Positions 9,401-16,590 of a stretch of DNA of 32,949 bases are shown here, one piece after another. The position numbers were made by a program, and so were the translations under genes. Positions within the stretch are counted from its first letter, which is position 1. Each line of letters starts with the position of its first letter. A model generated the notes under the pieces. The model had not been told where the DNA came from, did no database searches, and saw nothing but the letters and a program-made list of their open reading frames with translations. This stretch comes from Saccoglossus kowalevskii (lineage: Eukaryota > Hemichordata > Enteropneusta > Harrimaniidae), in contig NW_003155739.1 of NCBI RefSeq assembly GCF_000003605.2, forward strand, positions 104,446 through 137,394, read 5' to 3'.

Positions 9401-11632
9401 TTAGGGTAATTAATTGTGTATATTAATTACCTAATTTGCATAATTAATTAATTTTCAGCTTTTAATGTTTCAAGTAGTAAGCATTACATTTTAATAAAAC
9501 TTGGTACATAGATACTCAAGGACTATGCAGGGATTGATTGTTTTGGGATAAATATTTGTGCATATTAATTACCTAATTTGCATAATTAGTTAATTTTCAG
9601 CTTTTCCCACAGATATCTCAAGTACTAATTATCACATTGCAATGAAACTTGGTACATAGATCCTTTAGGACTATCCAGAGACCTGATTAGCTTTAGGGTA
9701 ATTAATTGTGTATATTAATTACCTAATTTGCATAATTAATTAATTTTCAGCTTTCACACTGATTTCTCAAGTACTTAATCATCACATTTCAATGAAACTT
9801 TGTACATGGATGCTGTAGGACAATAGACAGACCTGGATTAAAATCTGTACATATTAATTACTAATTTACATAATTAACCATTTTTAAGCTATTACACTGA
9901 TATCTAAAATACTAATTATTCCATTTCAATGAAACTTAGTGCAAAGATGCTCTAGGACAATGTACAAACCTGATTAGTTTGGGGTTAAAATCTGTTCATA
10001 TTAATTCCCTAATTAGCATAATAATTTATAATTTTTTTTGGTTCCAATCACATTTCAATAAAACTTGGTACATAGATGGTCTGTTACATTGCGCAGACCT
10101 CGTTAGTTTTCCATTAAAATCTGTTCATATTAATTTTTTGATTTGCATTATTAGTTTTCGGCTTTTCCATCACTATCACTATCTCTGACAAGTAATTTTG
10201 AATTATATTTAATGTGTCTCCAATACTCTTGAGCAGCACATAGGAGTTCTTTCTAAGCTTTCTTGATTGTACATATTTGTGGATGATAATTATAATACAT
10301 TTGATTGTTTATATTTGATTTATATATCTTGTTACTTTAACATGATACACTGACCTGACCTGTTCCCAAATTAGATTACTTGTAATTACTCCAACATCTA
10401 AAATAATTAGCTTATTACAACAGGTCAACACAAAGTTGTTTTTTTCCACAAAAAAAAAATCACAATGGGTTCTATGGCCGTAAAAACAAATATATGTTCT
10501 TATCTGCTCACCAGAGGGCAGCCTGCCACTACACATTGCTCATAAATTAGTAAGTCAGAAAGAGGGGGGGGGCATAAAGTTTGTTTACCAAGATGATAGT
10601 GTGTGACAGGTTTTTTTACAGTACCTATATAATTTCAAATTACTAAGCTTCACCTAACTATTAAAGTCTATTGTTGCCCAAACCTATTATTGGTCAATGT
10701 CAATATAAAAAAAATGCAGTGTATATCACTTACAGGGATTTTTTTAAACAAGGGAACAAGGGCGCAGCGCCCTCATGCCAGGGCCATGCGCCTCCTTACC
10801 CTGGGGAGCAGATCCGCTGGCAACCATAAAATTCTGATTGACCAGGAATCACGTGTGTCCACAGTCTTCAACTGCATGTGACCTGTCTGATAGTAATTTT
10901 GGCCCCAAGGAAGCCATAGAATGCTCCATTTTAACTTAGAATTATCAAAAACTCCACACCCCAGTAGGGAGAACCCTATCTCCCCCACTTGGTGGCGCCG
11001 CCGCTAAATTGCAGTGCTCCCTCTTGCAGTTTTTTTCTAGAAAAACCCTTGTCACACACAATTGAAGTAATTGAATTGAGACCTTGAACATCATGTTTCC
11101 AAAGCCAAAAAAAAGTTTTTCATTGGTTCATCAAAGCTCACATGATTTGACCACTGCCACTGATTGACTATTTTATTTGGTGGACAAGATTATGCTGCCT
11201 GATAGATGATATTTATTTGTTTAGCGCCCTCTATAGACAGATAATGCCTGACATCAATACTTGCATGATTTGACCACGGCCTCTGATAGGCTATTTGCTA
11301 GAGGAAGATTTTAATTGAGTTGCCTGATAGCAATATTTACCTATTTATCGCCCTCTATAGATAGTTAATGGCTTACATCAATACATGTAAAGAGTTACCA
11401 TTTTATAACTCACTTCAGTCTTAATAACTAGTATTCATAATATCGTCAAAATATTTACTTTCAGAAACTACGTATATTTGATGAGAACGGTTGTATTATA
11501 TTACCTTTAGAGCAGTCATTGGATAGGCTGATAGAAAGTGAGGTGTTTCACAGTGGAGGCTCTGTTATAATAGAGTATGTAGATGACAGTTGTGCTAAGT
11601 TGGAAAATATTGAGAGTTATTCATCACGATAA
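427..11632 (+). CDS. ZFAND1: AN1-type zinc finger protein 1 (ZFAND1), 8 coding exons
   Basis: Coding segments are 427-481, 1734-1776, 2412-2451, 3339-3467, 3765-3856, 5242-5366, 6342-6497 and 11465-11632. All have GT-AG borders and fit in phase. With one extra base in exon 4 discounted, the product is 268 residues. Finger 1 ligands are C10, C15, C25, C28, C33, H36, H42, C44; finger 2 ligands are C64, C69, C79, C82, C87, H90, H96, C98. A Lys/Ser-rich linker (about 100-140) leads to an Ala-Lys helix and a ubiquitin-like C-terminal domain (about 162-260). The start MAELDIGKHC sits in a good context (AAAATGG). In mammals the family recruits p97/VCP and the 26S proteasome to arsenite-induced stress granules; yeast Cuz1 is the counterpart. 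That role is inferred by homology. As given, exon 4 carries a +1 shift and a stop at 3438-3440, so the assembled allele would encode about 79 residues. Confidence 0.95.
950..1510 (+). mobile_element. non-LTR retrotransposon (LINE) 3' end, decayed
   Basis: In intron 1, about 1008-1150 translates as HIETGRYTNKDVTDRKCQIC and then EKHFFLQCSHYTELR. This is the CCHC-like knuckle (C-x2-C, then H and C) found at the C-terminus of many LINE ORF2 proteins. After a frame slip at the T7/A5 run near 1146-1155 it continues to TIIELGRLIYSCLQMRKK and a stop at 1294-1296. A 3' UTR follows, ending in AATAAAGTTATTATTATTAT near 1488-1508, a typical simple-repeat LINE tail. It is 5' truncated and inactive. Confidence 0.75.
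1734..1776 (+). CDS. ZFAND1: ZFAND1 exon 2
   Basis: A 43 bp microexon-sized segment after a pyrimidine-rich TTTCTTTTTCAG acceptor. It codes for DFLPFTCSGCSKIF plus two bases of the next Cys, giving ligands C25 and C28. The donor GTAAGT at 1777 is a perfect consensus. It is too short for ORF-based gene finding and was recognised by homology. Confidence 0.93.
2412..2451 (+). CDS. ZFAND1: ZFAND1 exon 3
   Basis: A 40 bp exon coding for the end of C33 and then LEHRSMDVHQCSK. It completes finger 1 with H36, H42 and C44. The acceptor is GGTTTTCAG and the donor is GTGGGT at 2452. The intron that follows is phase 0. Confidence 0.92.
2752..2975 (+). mobile_element. diverged copy of the TTAA-flanked MITE
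   Basis: This stretch in intron 3 aligns in the same orientation with 27081-27300. Shared segments include GTGTTGATAAACATTGATTT, CAATCCAATG and AATGGAAATCACAA. Its left end AGGTGGTGGTCG follows TTAAT at 2748-2752, matching the TTAA-flanked start of the other copy. The right inverted repeat is missing or unrecognisable. Confidence 0.6.
3339..3467 (+). CDS. ZFAND1: ZFAND1 exon 4, with +1 frameshift
   Basis: The first reading frame gives CNISDEKPEFQGPKSYK and then the second-finger start CSFEHCECK. The match then jumps frame to ELLPIICEHCQMQVCL. The spacing C64-x4-C69-x9-C79 fits the family only if one base of the AAAGG run (3414-3418) is surplus. Read as written, the frame reaches TGA at 3438-3440. 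The acceptor is TTGTACAG (ending 3338). A second AG acceptor ends at 3351. The donor is GTAGGT at 3468. A sequencing or assembly indel is the simplest explanation, but a true allele cannot be excluded. Confidence 0.9.
3765..3856 (+). CDS. ZFAND1: ZFAND1 exon 5
   Basis: Completes S89 and then codes for HRHQVDHRCSKYEAPTEK onward, ending in VRQII plus one base. It supplies the last ligands of finger 2 (H90, H96, C98) and the start of the linker. The acceptor is TTTTCTCTCAG and the donor is GTAAGA at 3857. Vertebrate proteins have Arg where this one has Ser89; that residue is not a ligand. Confidence 0.93.
3985..4253 (+). mobile_element. hAT-like non-autonomous element, copy A
   Basis: About 265 bp in intron 5 are closely similar to the reverse complement of 10733-11040. 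Shared blocks include AAAACTGCAAGAGGGAGCAC, GAGATAGGGTTCTCC, AATTACTATCAGACAGGTCA and GGTCAATCAGAATTTTAT. The open frame across it (product reading ATCDPWSIRILLLPEDL) is also present in the other copy, but I think it reflects shared repeat sequence and not a gene. This copy lacks the outer terminus seen in copy B. Confidence 0.65.
4254..4425 (+). mobile_element. LINE ORF2 C-terminal fragment
   Basis: An open stretch ends in a stop at 4418-4420. It reads RAEIGSYPIIIDIYRQIIRY, then HDRIL, and later LQSVMQSAYTYE. This resembles the ElGryPl-idi---iikYw-rl segment that follows the reverse transcriptase domain in many LINEs. It abuts the hAT-like repeat and has no recognisable 3' tail, so it is a broken fragment. 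Confidence 0.5.
5242..5366 (+). CDS. ZFAND1: ZFAND1 exon 6
   Basis: Codes for DSKKDKSPLKKGPSG, then a basic linker and KTAAKVALMKMKMHAVG, ending in GLPQ, all characteristic of the family. The acceptor is ACTTGTACTAG and the donor is GTAAGT at 5367 (phase 0). A long minus-strand open frame over the same bases (5244-5624) is a shadow of this exon. Confidence 0.94.
5700..6092 (+). mobile_element. LINE 3' end (CR1/L2/Rex-like style), decayed
   Basis: In intron 6, about 5728-5825 reads YKILHNEAPSYLSELITIP and then VRQTRSS. After frame slips come RAFPKA, LAPTLSAFKS and similar, a garbled form of the RAFS-AAP-LWN-LP...FKS-LK motif at LINE C-termini. The 3' end has GTAAAGTGCATTGAGATTAT and a tail of AATAATAATAATTATAATAA at about 6068-6092. 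It sits 250 bp upstream of exon 7. Confidence 0.65.
6342..6497 (+). CDS. ZFAND1: ZFAND1 exon 7
   Basis: Codes for 52 residues beginning NERLYFEIFLPLG and ending NNNNIVTAQ. This is the first half of the ubiquitin-like C-terminal domain, including the MFF..VWTIGKTID segment typical of ZFAND1. The acceptor has a long T-tract and the donor is GTGAGC at 6498. Intron 7 is nearly 5 kb and is almost entirely repeats. Confidence 0.95.
6551..6585. other. terminal stem-loop of AGTCCCC-family element
   Basis: The outer arms AGTCCCCGTT (6551-6560) and AACGGGGACT (6576-6585) pair perfectly over 10 bp. Inside are an unpaired C (6561), an inner stem GGAC/GTCC (6562-6565 with 6569-6572), a GAA loop (6566-6568) and a 3' AAA bulge (6573-6575). 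Confidence 0.8.
6551..7760 (+). repeat. AGTCCCC-family hairpin-headed tandem-array element, copy 1
   Basis: The left end is AGTCCCCGTT (6551-6560) and the right end is AACGGGGACT (7745-7754). A GTCCGTGCGTCTGTGCGTCT segment and TCATATCTCAGAATCC follow the left hairpin. Then come tandem units with a core like ATGGCCGACTGGCAGCCAT at 6733, 6873, 7154, 7289 and 7441. A higher-order duplication of about 420 bp repeats the GTCC/ATATTTCAG leader near 7006-7130. Each unit has an AAACTTAGTACATAGATTAT-like phrase. The layout resembles pearl/HINE-type elements of bivalves, which carry tandem cores, but no family assignment is proven. Confidence 0.7.
8631..10175 (+). repeat. GACTCCCAT-family tandem array, copy 1 (10 units of about 144 bp)
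   Basis: A terminal hairpin is followed by a TATGTGTATGTGTGTG microsatellite, GTCCGTCTGTTCC and GATATCTCAAGAACCA. Ten monomers follow, each carrying TGAAACTTGGTACATAGATG or a variant. The AAACT start positions are 8766, 8928, 9064, 9206, 9353, 9497, 9645, 9795, 9932 and 10061. Each monomer ends with CATATTAATTACCTAATTTG and an ATAATTAATTAATTTTCAGC-like stretch. No coding frame is present. Confidence 0.85.
8635..8666. other. terminal stem-loop of GACTCCCAT-family element
   Basis: The outer arms GACTCCCAT (8635-8643) and ATGGGAGTC (8658-8666) pair perfectly over 9 bp. The inner stem is GTGC/GCAC (8644-8647 with 8651-8654), with a GAA loop (8648-8650) and an AAA bulge (8655-8657). The layout matches the hairpin at 6551-6585 although the stem sequences differ. 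Confidence 0.8.
10509..10522 (+). promoter_or_regulatory. CTCF-like motif
   Basis: CACCAGAGGGCAGC matches the core of the CTCF consensus known from vertebrates and flies. It lies in intron 7 between the tandem array and hAT-like copy B. A single 14 bp match in 33 kb has limited weight. Confidence 0.35.
10733..11051 (-). mobile_element. hAT-like non-autonomous element, copy B (inverted relative to copy A)
   Basis: Termini are CAGGGATTTTTTTA at 10733 and, at the other end, CCCTTG ending at 11051, whose complement starts CAAGGGTTTTTCT. CA-GGG ends are usual for hAT elements. The flanks TCACTTA and TCACACA could be a decayed target duplication. The interior matches copy A at 3985-4253 in reverse orientation. 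No transposase is encoded. Confidence 0.6.
11465..11632 (+). CDS. ZFAND1: ZFAND1 exon 8 with stop codon
   Basis: Codes for KLRIFDENGCIILPLEQSL and then the conserved GGSVIIEYVDD strand, ending in SYSSR and TAA (11630-11632). It closes the ubiquitin-like domain. The acceptor is ATTTACTTTCAG. A consensus donor (AAG then GTAAGA) lies 22 nt after the stop, so the 3' UTR may itself be spliced. Confidence 0.95.
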   Translation, partial: KLRIFDENGCIILPLEQSLDRLIESEVFHSGGSVIIEYVDDSCAKLENIESYSSR

Positions 11633-12125
11633 CCACACAGTTTAATATATAAGGTAAGATTAAAATCAATTATACTTATGAGAAAATTTGTGCTTATTTA
11701 TCTACTTGATCAGTTTTGAGAAATCAAAAGTACTTATTATTTGAACATTGTTTATCTGCCTATCCAAACATCTTTCTATAGTTCCATTTCATTTTTCCAC
11801 ACGTGATGTGATCCATTTGCTGACTGCGGGCTATTCAGACAATTTTCATCCAGACCCAGGAATTTGGATTTAGTTAAACTTACCATATTGTATGTCATAT
11901 TTTCTCCATGGTTATATATATTTTATTATAGCAAATGATCGATCTACTTCTAGTTTGATATTTGTAGTTATTGAGCATGCAATTGCTTCACAGGGTACAT
12001 ATGGTTGTAATTATTGCAGCTGGCAAATGTTTTAGAATTAAGCTCTTGAATACTGTAAACTACTGATGGATTTGGCAATCTGTCTAGAATAGAATAAAAT
12101 AAAGTTAAATTGAAATAAAATGTCA
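11633..12125 (+). other. probable ZFAND1 3' UTR and polyadenylation region
   Basis: Sequence after the stop contains a donor-like AAG/GTAAGA (GT at 11654-11655), an ATTAAA at 11659-11664, and the first canonical AATAAA signals at 12093-12098, 12098-12103 and 12114-12119. The exact cleavage site is not determinable. An alternative is a spliced 3' UTR that continues downstream. Confidence 0.4.
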
Positions 12126-13419
12126 GTGTTTGCTAAGAATAAAATAAACACAATGCAATTACTGGGCACAGTCCCTCTATCATACTGATAGAGAGACTGT
12201 GTACTGAGATTACGATAAACTAAATAAAATAAAACATTGATTCAATAAAATAGAAAACGATGATATTGAAAAATAAGGAAGCTTCAATAAATTCATCAGG
12301 ATATTTTTAATGTATTTACTTTTATTTAATGTACAAAACTAAATGTTGGCAGCTGTTTTTCAAAGTTTATAATCGCAACAACGTTTGCTCCAGGCATTCT
12401 TTTTCCTATTTTGAATGATAGTGTTGTTGAGGTTTGACTGACAGTAGTTGTGTATGGCTTCCTCTGACTGACTTTATTAGTCTAAGTATAGAATATCCCC
12501 ACCTGCAGGATATTCTCTTTAGCTTCTTTATTTAACCCTTACGTGGTCAAGTCAATGTAAAAAGTACATGTGGCTGACAAGATTAGAATTAATCTTTTTT
12601 TATACCTGCCTATAGAGTCTGTGCATGAAGAGAACTTCAATGCTCAGCTTAAATGGAATATTATATAATATTTCTTGTAGTATGCAGCACTAATTGCCTC
12701 ATTACTGCTCTAGCTTTAATTTCCTGTAAACTTGGAATAATTGTCTGTTAATATATTCTGTCACACTCCATTCTGTGATATTGCAGCTGGTCACTGAATT
12801 ACTGTTCAGTAATTAGTAATATGTCAAATTTAATTGGTTATATTGCTTCATATAGAATTTCATGTTCAGTATAAATTTAATTAGATTTACTGATAGTTAC
12901 TGTACTCTCATGAGTATGTTGGGACGATTTTACTGCTAATTTTTGGGCCTTGACCTGGTAAAATCTTAGGTGGTAGATATTTTTTTCTGCAGCCCCATCA
13001 CAGGTTGTGTGTTATCCCTCTAAAGAACTTGATTTCAAGAAAAAGGGATGACAGGGTGATTTTGTATATATATCCTGAGTCAAAATGAAATTCAAGTTCC
13101 GTCAGCTTATTGGCTGCTGGGGAGGTCGGTCTTTAAAAAAGTATGTGATTGTATACATGTATGTAACTTAAGGCACAAACAAAATTGCTTTGGTTCCTCA
13201 TTTCCTTAATTTTTACACTTATTTTGTTTATAAAATGTGAATTTCATTTTACCAAATTACAAATTGTATAACTAGTAATGTTTTTCAAGAACACTATATA
13301 AAAATTTCTGTTGCATCAAGGACGTGCCAGTGAATTAGCACAACTTGTTGCGTCGTACTAATTCTTTGTGCGTCAGTGACATGTCATATCAGCTAAGAGG
13401 GTACACTGTTTCATATTCC
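12126..13419. other. non-coding stretch with one hairpin, otherwise unremarkable
   Basis: AT-rich sequence with several AATAAAATAAA runs (12141-12250) and a short GAATTAG/CTAATTC inverted pair at about 13332-13366. No coding exon was recognised on either strand. Confidence 0.5.
12167..12201. other. 16 bp stem-loop downstream of ZFAND1
   Basis: CACAGTCCCTCTATCA (12167-12182) pairs with TGATAGAGAGACTGTG (12186-12201) with one mismatch and a TAC loop. It lies just after the cluster of polyadenylation signals. Confidence 0.65.
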
Positions 13420-13805
13420 AGTTGTTACTATAGATTCTGTTGCTAAGCAACCAAAGTCATTAGATGTAAATAAGGCTGCTGGTTTAGATGGGCTGCAGGC
13501 AAAGCTTTTAACTATTTACTAGTGTTCCAAATTAATTTATTACCTTGAAAATTTCGCTGCTTGTGGAAATATACAAGAGTTTGAGTGATCCCAGTGATTC
13601 TCGTCATGTCTGTACCAATTTTATCTATAGTATTAAACGCTATTTTCATTGTCTACTTACAAAGTAATATTTATCTTTATGGTAAATGATCTTAATCAAG
13701 TTTGTGCCTTCCTTTTGTGCCAGTCAGCTTGAATCTCAGTATGGACAACAAGGAACTGATTGGTGTAATTTTCCTGGACTTTAAATACGAAAAACATTCA
13801 AGCTT
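13420..13805 (+). mobile_element. decayed reverse transcriptase fragment of a LINE
   Basis: Read in shifting frames, the segment gives SLDVNKAAGLDGLQAKLL (near 13460-13515), SVPILSIVLNAIF and LQSNIYLYG (13605-13685), and NKELIGVIFLDFKYEKTF (about 13747-13797). These match the nKa-GlDgi, SvlPilSKvlE and gviFlDl-kAFDtv segments of LINE reverse transcriptases in order. The FLDF block carries the first catalytic Asp. Many frameshifts and stops, and large gaps, show that it is dead. Confidence 0.6.
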
Positions 13806-14029
13806 GTAAACTATACTCACCTTACTTCCATTTGTACCCCATCACTACAAACTTTCGTGGGCTCCATGGTGGCTAATTTAGAACTGCTCACTTGGATGCT
13901 AATATTTTCCCAGGCTGTCATTTTTTTCTGGTACCTGTGGGCGATTTTCTTCAAACTGAGAATTTTTAGACAGTTAATTATGCCCCTTGAGTTTAGTTGA
14001 TACTCAAATATAGAATAGTAGTAAAGCAA

Positions 14030-15360
14030 GCTAGTACGTGCGTGCGTGCATGCGTCCAGACCCGTATTTTAGAAATGCCTGGACCAATCACAATCAAACT
14101 TCACACATGCATCATACATGATATTATACATATGCACGTAAATTTGTTTCATGATCTGATTCAAGATGGCCGAATGGCGGCCATTTTTGTGCTAAAAATC
14201 ATCAAAATCAAGCATTTCCTGGCTGTTTACAGATGGATTTTGTTCAAACCTTGTACATACGTTGGACATTATAGGACCTTGATGCACATCATTTTTTTTT
14301 ACGATCTGATTCAAGATGGCCGAATGGCGGCCATTTTTGTGCTAACAAATCCTAAAATTCAAGCATTTCTTGGTTGTTTACAGATGGATTTTGTTCAAAC
14401 TTGGTATGTACATTAGACATTATAGTACCTTGATGCAAATAATTTTGTTTTTCAGATAAGATTCAAATTGGCTGACTGGCGGCCATTTTGTTTTCATGAA
14501 TGTGGTTCTCGTGCCATATCTCTGACTTGCTTTCACTGATTATGTTAAAATTTTAAATATTCATTATACATCATGCCATAGATAGACAGAGACATTGGTT
14601 TGACGATCCTATTCAAAATGGCCAAATGGTGGCCATTTTTGTGCTAAAAAATCATCAAATATCAAGCATTTCTGGATGAATTTCGTTCAAACTTGGTACA
14701 TACATTAGACATTACAGGTTCCGGATGCACATCATTTATTTTTCAGATTGGATTCAAAATGGCTGTCTGGCGGCCATTTTGTTTTAATGAATGGGCTTCT
14801 AGACCCATATTTCCGACTTGTTTTGACTGATTATGTTCAAATTTTAAATATTCATTATACATAATGTCATAGATAAACAGATATATTGGTTTGACGATCC
14901 TATTCAAAATGACCGAATGGTGGTCATTTTTGTGCTAAAAAATCATCGAATATCAAGCATTTCTGACATTTATGGATGGATTTCGTTCAAACTTGGTACA
15001 TACATTAGACATTACGGGTTCCTGATGCACGTCATTTTATTTTTCAGATTGGATTAATTCTAGAGCCATACACACATGTATCTCTTAAATGCTTTGACTG
15101 ATTATATTCAAATTTTATATATTCATTATACATCATGTTATATATACATGTATTCAAAATGGCTGATTTTGACTGCTGTTCCAGAGCAATATCTCTCAAT
15201 ATGGACAAGTACTTGTTTGACGATCAGATACAAATGTCAATCATTTTAATGTTAAAAAATCATATTCCTGACATGGTTATATTTCAGCTATATTATTATA
15301 AACAAAACTATATATCTTAAATTTGATAACTAACGGGGACTGTGCCATGCATGGCTTGTT
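14030..15360 (+). repeat. AGTCCCC-family element, copy 2 (5'-truncated)
   Basis: It starts in GTGCGTGCGTGCATGCGTCC without the left hairpin and ends with AACGGGGACT (15332-15341) and the palindrome GCCATGCATGGC (15344-15355). Units of about 150 bp carry palindromic cores at 14166, 14316, 14468, 14618, 14759 and 14909. The units alternate between two types, giving a 291 bp higher-order period (14468 to 14759 and 14618 to 14909). Each unit has TTCAAACTTGGTACATACAT or a variant. Confidence 0.75.
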
Positions 15361-15460
15361 TCCTATATTTTACATTCAACTCGTCTAAATTCCATACAAA
15401 ACACCTAAAAAGTATTTTCAGCGAAAATTAATTTCAGCTAAAATAAAGTATTTTACAGTA
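15361..15460 (-). mobile_element. half-copy of the TACTGTA MITE
   Basis: Its reverse complement aligns with the left half of 31437-31639. Shared features are a TACTGTAAAATACTTT end (here at 15445-15460), TTTAGCTGAAATTAA, a GTGTTTTGTATG-like block and a GAGTTGAATGTAAAATATAGGA-like block (here 15361-15382). It directly abuts the right end of the preceding repeat element. Confidence 0.6.
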
Positions 15461-15974
15461 GCCTTTTTAACTTACTTAATTAAAATTACTGGCTCTTTCT
15501 AGTAGTATACATGTCACCTGACTAGTTATGCTCAATGCACACATACATATTAACATACTGAACGGCAATCTTCTGAAGAATTTCATTTGTACTAGCAGCT
15601 GGCAACATCACATATTGATTGTCGGAATTGTGTGCTTGCTGTACTGCTTCACCTCTGGTCAGAATTAATGCAGCTCAAAGGTGAATTTGTTTATGAACTC
15701 ATGATCAATAAAATATTGTGTGATTTGATGTACATATATTATTCCATACCACTGAATCATCTAGTGTCATTGATCATCCAATACTACATATTCTTGGTGA
15801 AACAGATGGCAGATCTAGTTAGGTACATTCCACTACTATAATCCTGCATGTATTACTTATACAGATGGATTTCTAGTTAAGAAAATAATAAAATCAACCA
15901 AAAAATTTCCATCTGGGTCTAATATGTCCTAATACATTACCTTTTATTGAATTAGATAATACCATTTTATTTTT
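15461..15974. other. non-coding stretch, no feature recognised
   Basis: AT-rich DNA between two repeat copies. A 69-codon open frame at 15632-15841 has no recognisable similarity or splice context and is probably chance. Confidence 0.4.
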
Positions 15975-16590
15975 AGTCCCTGTTCGAACACAGCTTGAAA
16001 ATGCGAACATGTGTCTGTCAGTCAGTCTGTCTGTCAGGACATGTATCTAAGGCCAAGGCATGGCTGATCACATTCAAACTTCACACTTGGTTCATACATT
16101 GGATATTATGAGTACCGTGGGTACAATTGATTCACATCATTTTGTTTTTTAGATCAGATTCAATATAGCCAACCAGTGGTCATTTTGTGATTCCATCCTG
16201 TAGTTCTTGCCTGATCATGTTCAAGTATATGTATCATATATGATGTCACACATACCACATTAAGATTTGACAATCAGATTCATTTTGATGTTACAAATGC
16301 ATCAAAGTCAAGCATATTTGCCATTAGGGACCCAGATCTTGCTTGCCCTACTTTGTACATACATATAACTGGTTCATAATGTTTTTTTCAGGTCAGATTT
16401 GAAATCGATAGCCAATAAAAATGCTGTTCTAGCACCATGTCTCTGACATGCATTTACTGATCGCAATCAAACTTTACAACTAGACATTATATCATTTTGT
16501 TTCATATTCTGATTCAAAACGGCAGGCCCATTTTAGTTTTGTTTACTATTGAACCAACAGGGACTATGTCATCTCATGATGTAACTTGTT
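15975..16590 (+). repeat. AGTCCCC-family element, copy 3 (diverged)
   Basis: The left end is AGTCCCTGTT (15975-15984) and the right end is AACAGGGACT (16556-16565). They are exact inverted complements, although both differ from the copy 1 ends. A GTCTGTCAGTCAGTCTGTCT segment follows, and then weakly preserved units (ATCACATTCAAACTTCACAC and GTGGTCATTTTGTGATT). The inner terminal hairpin has decayed. Confidence 0.65.
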
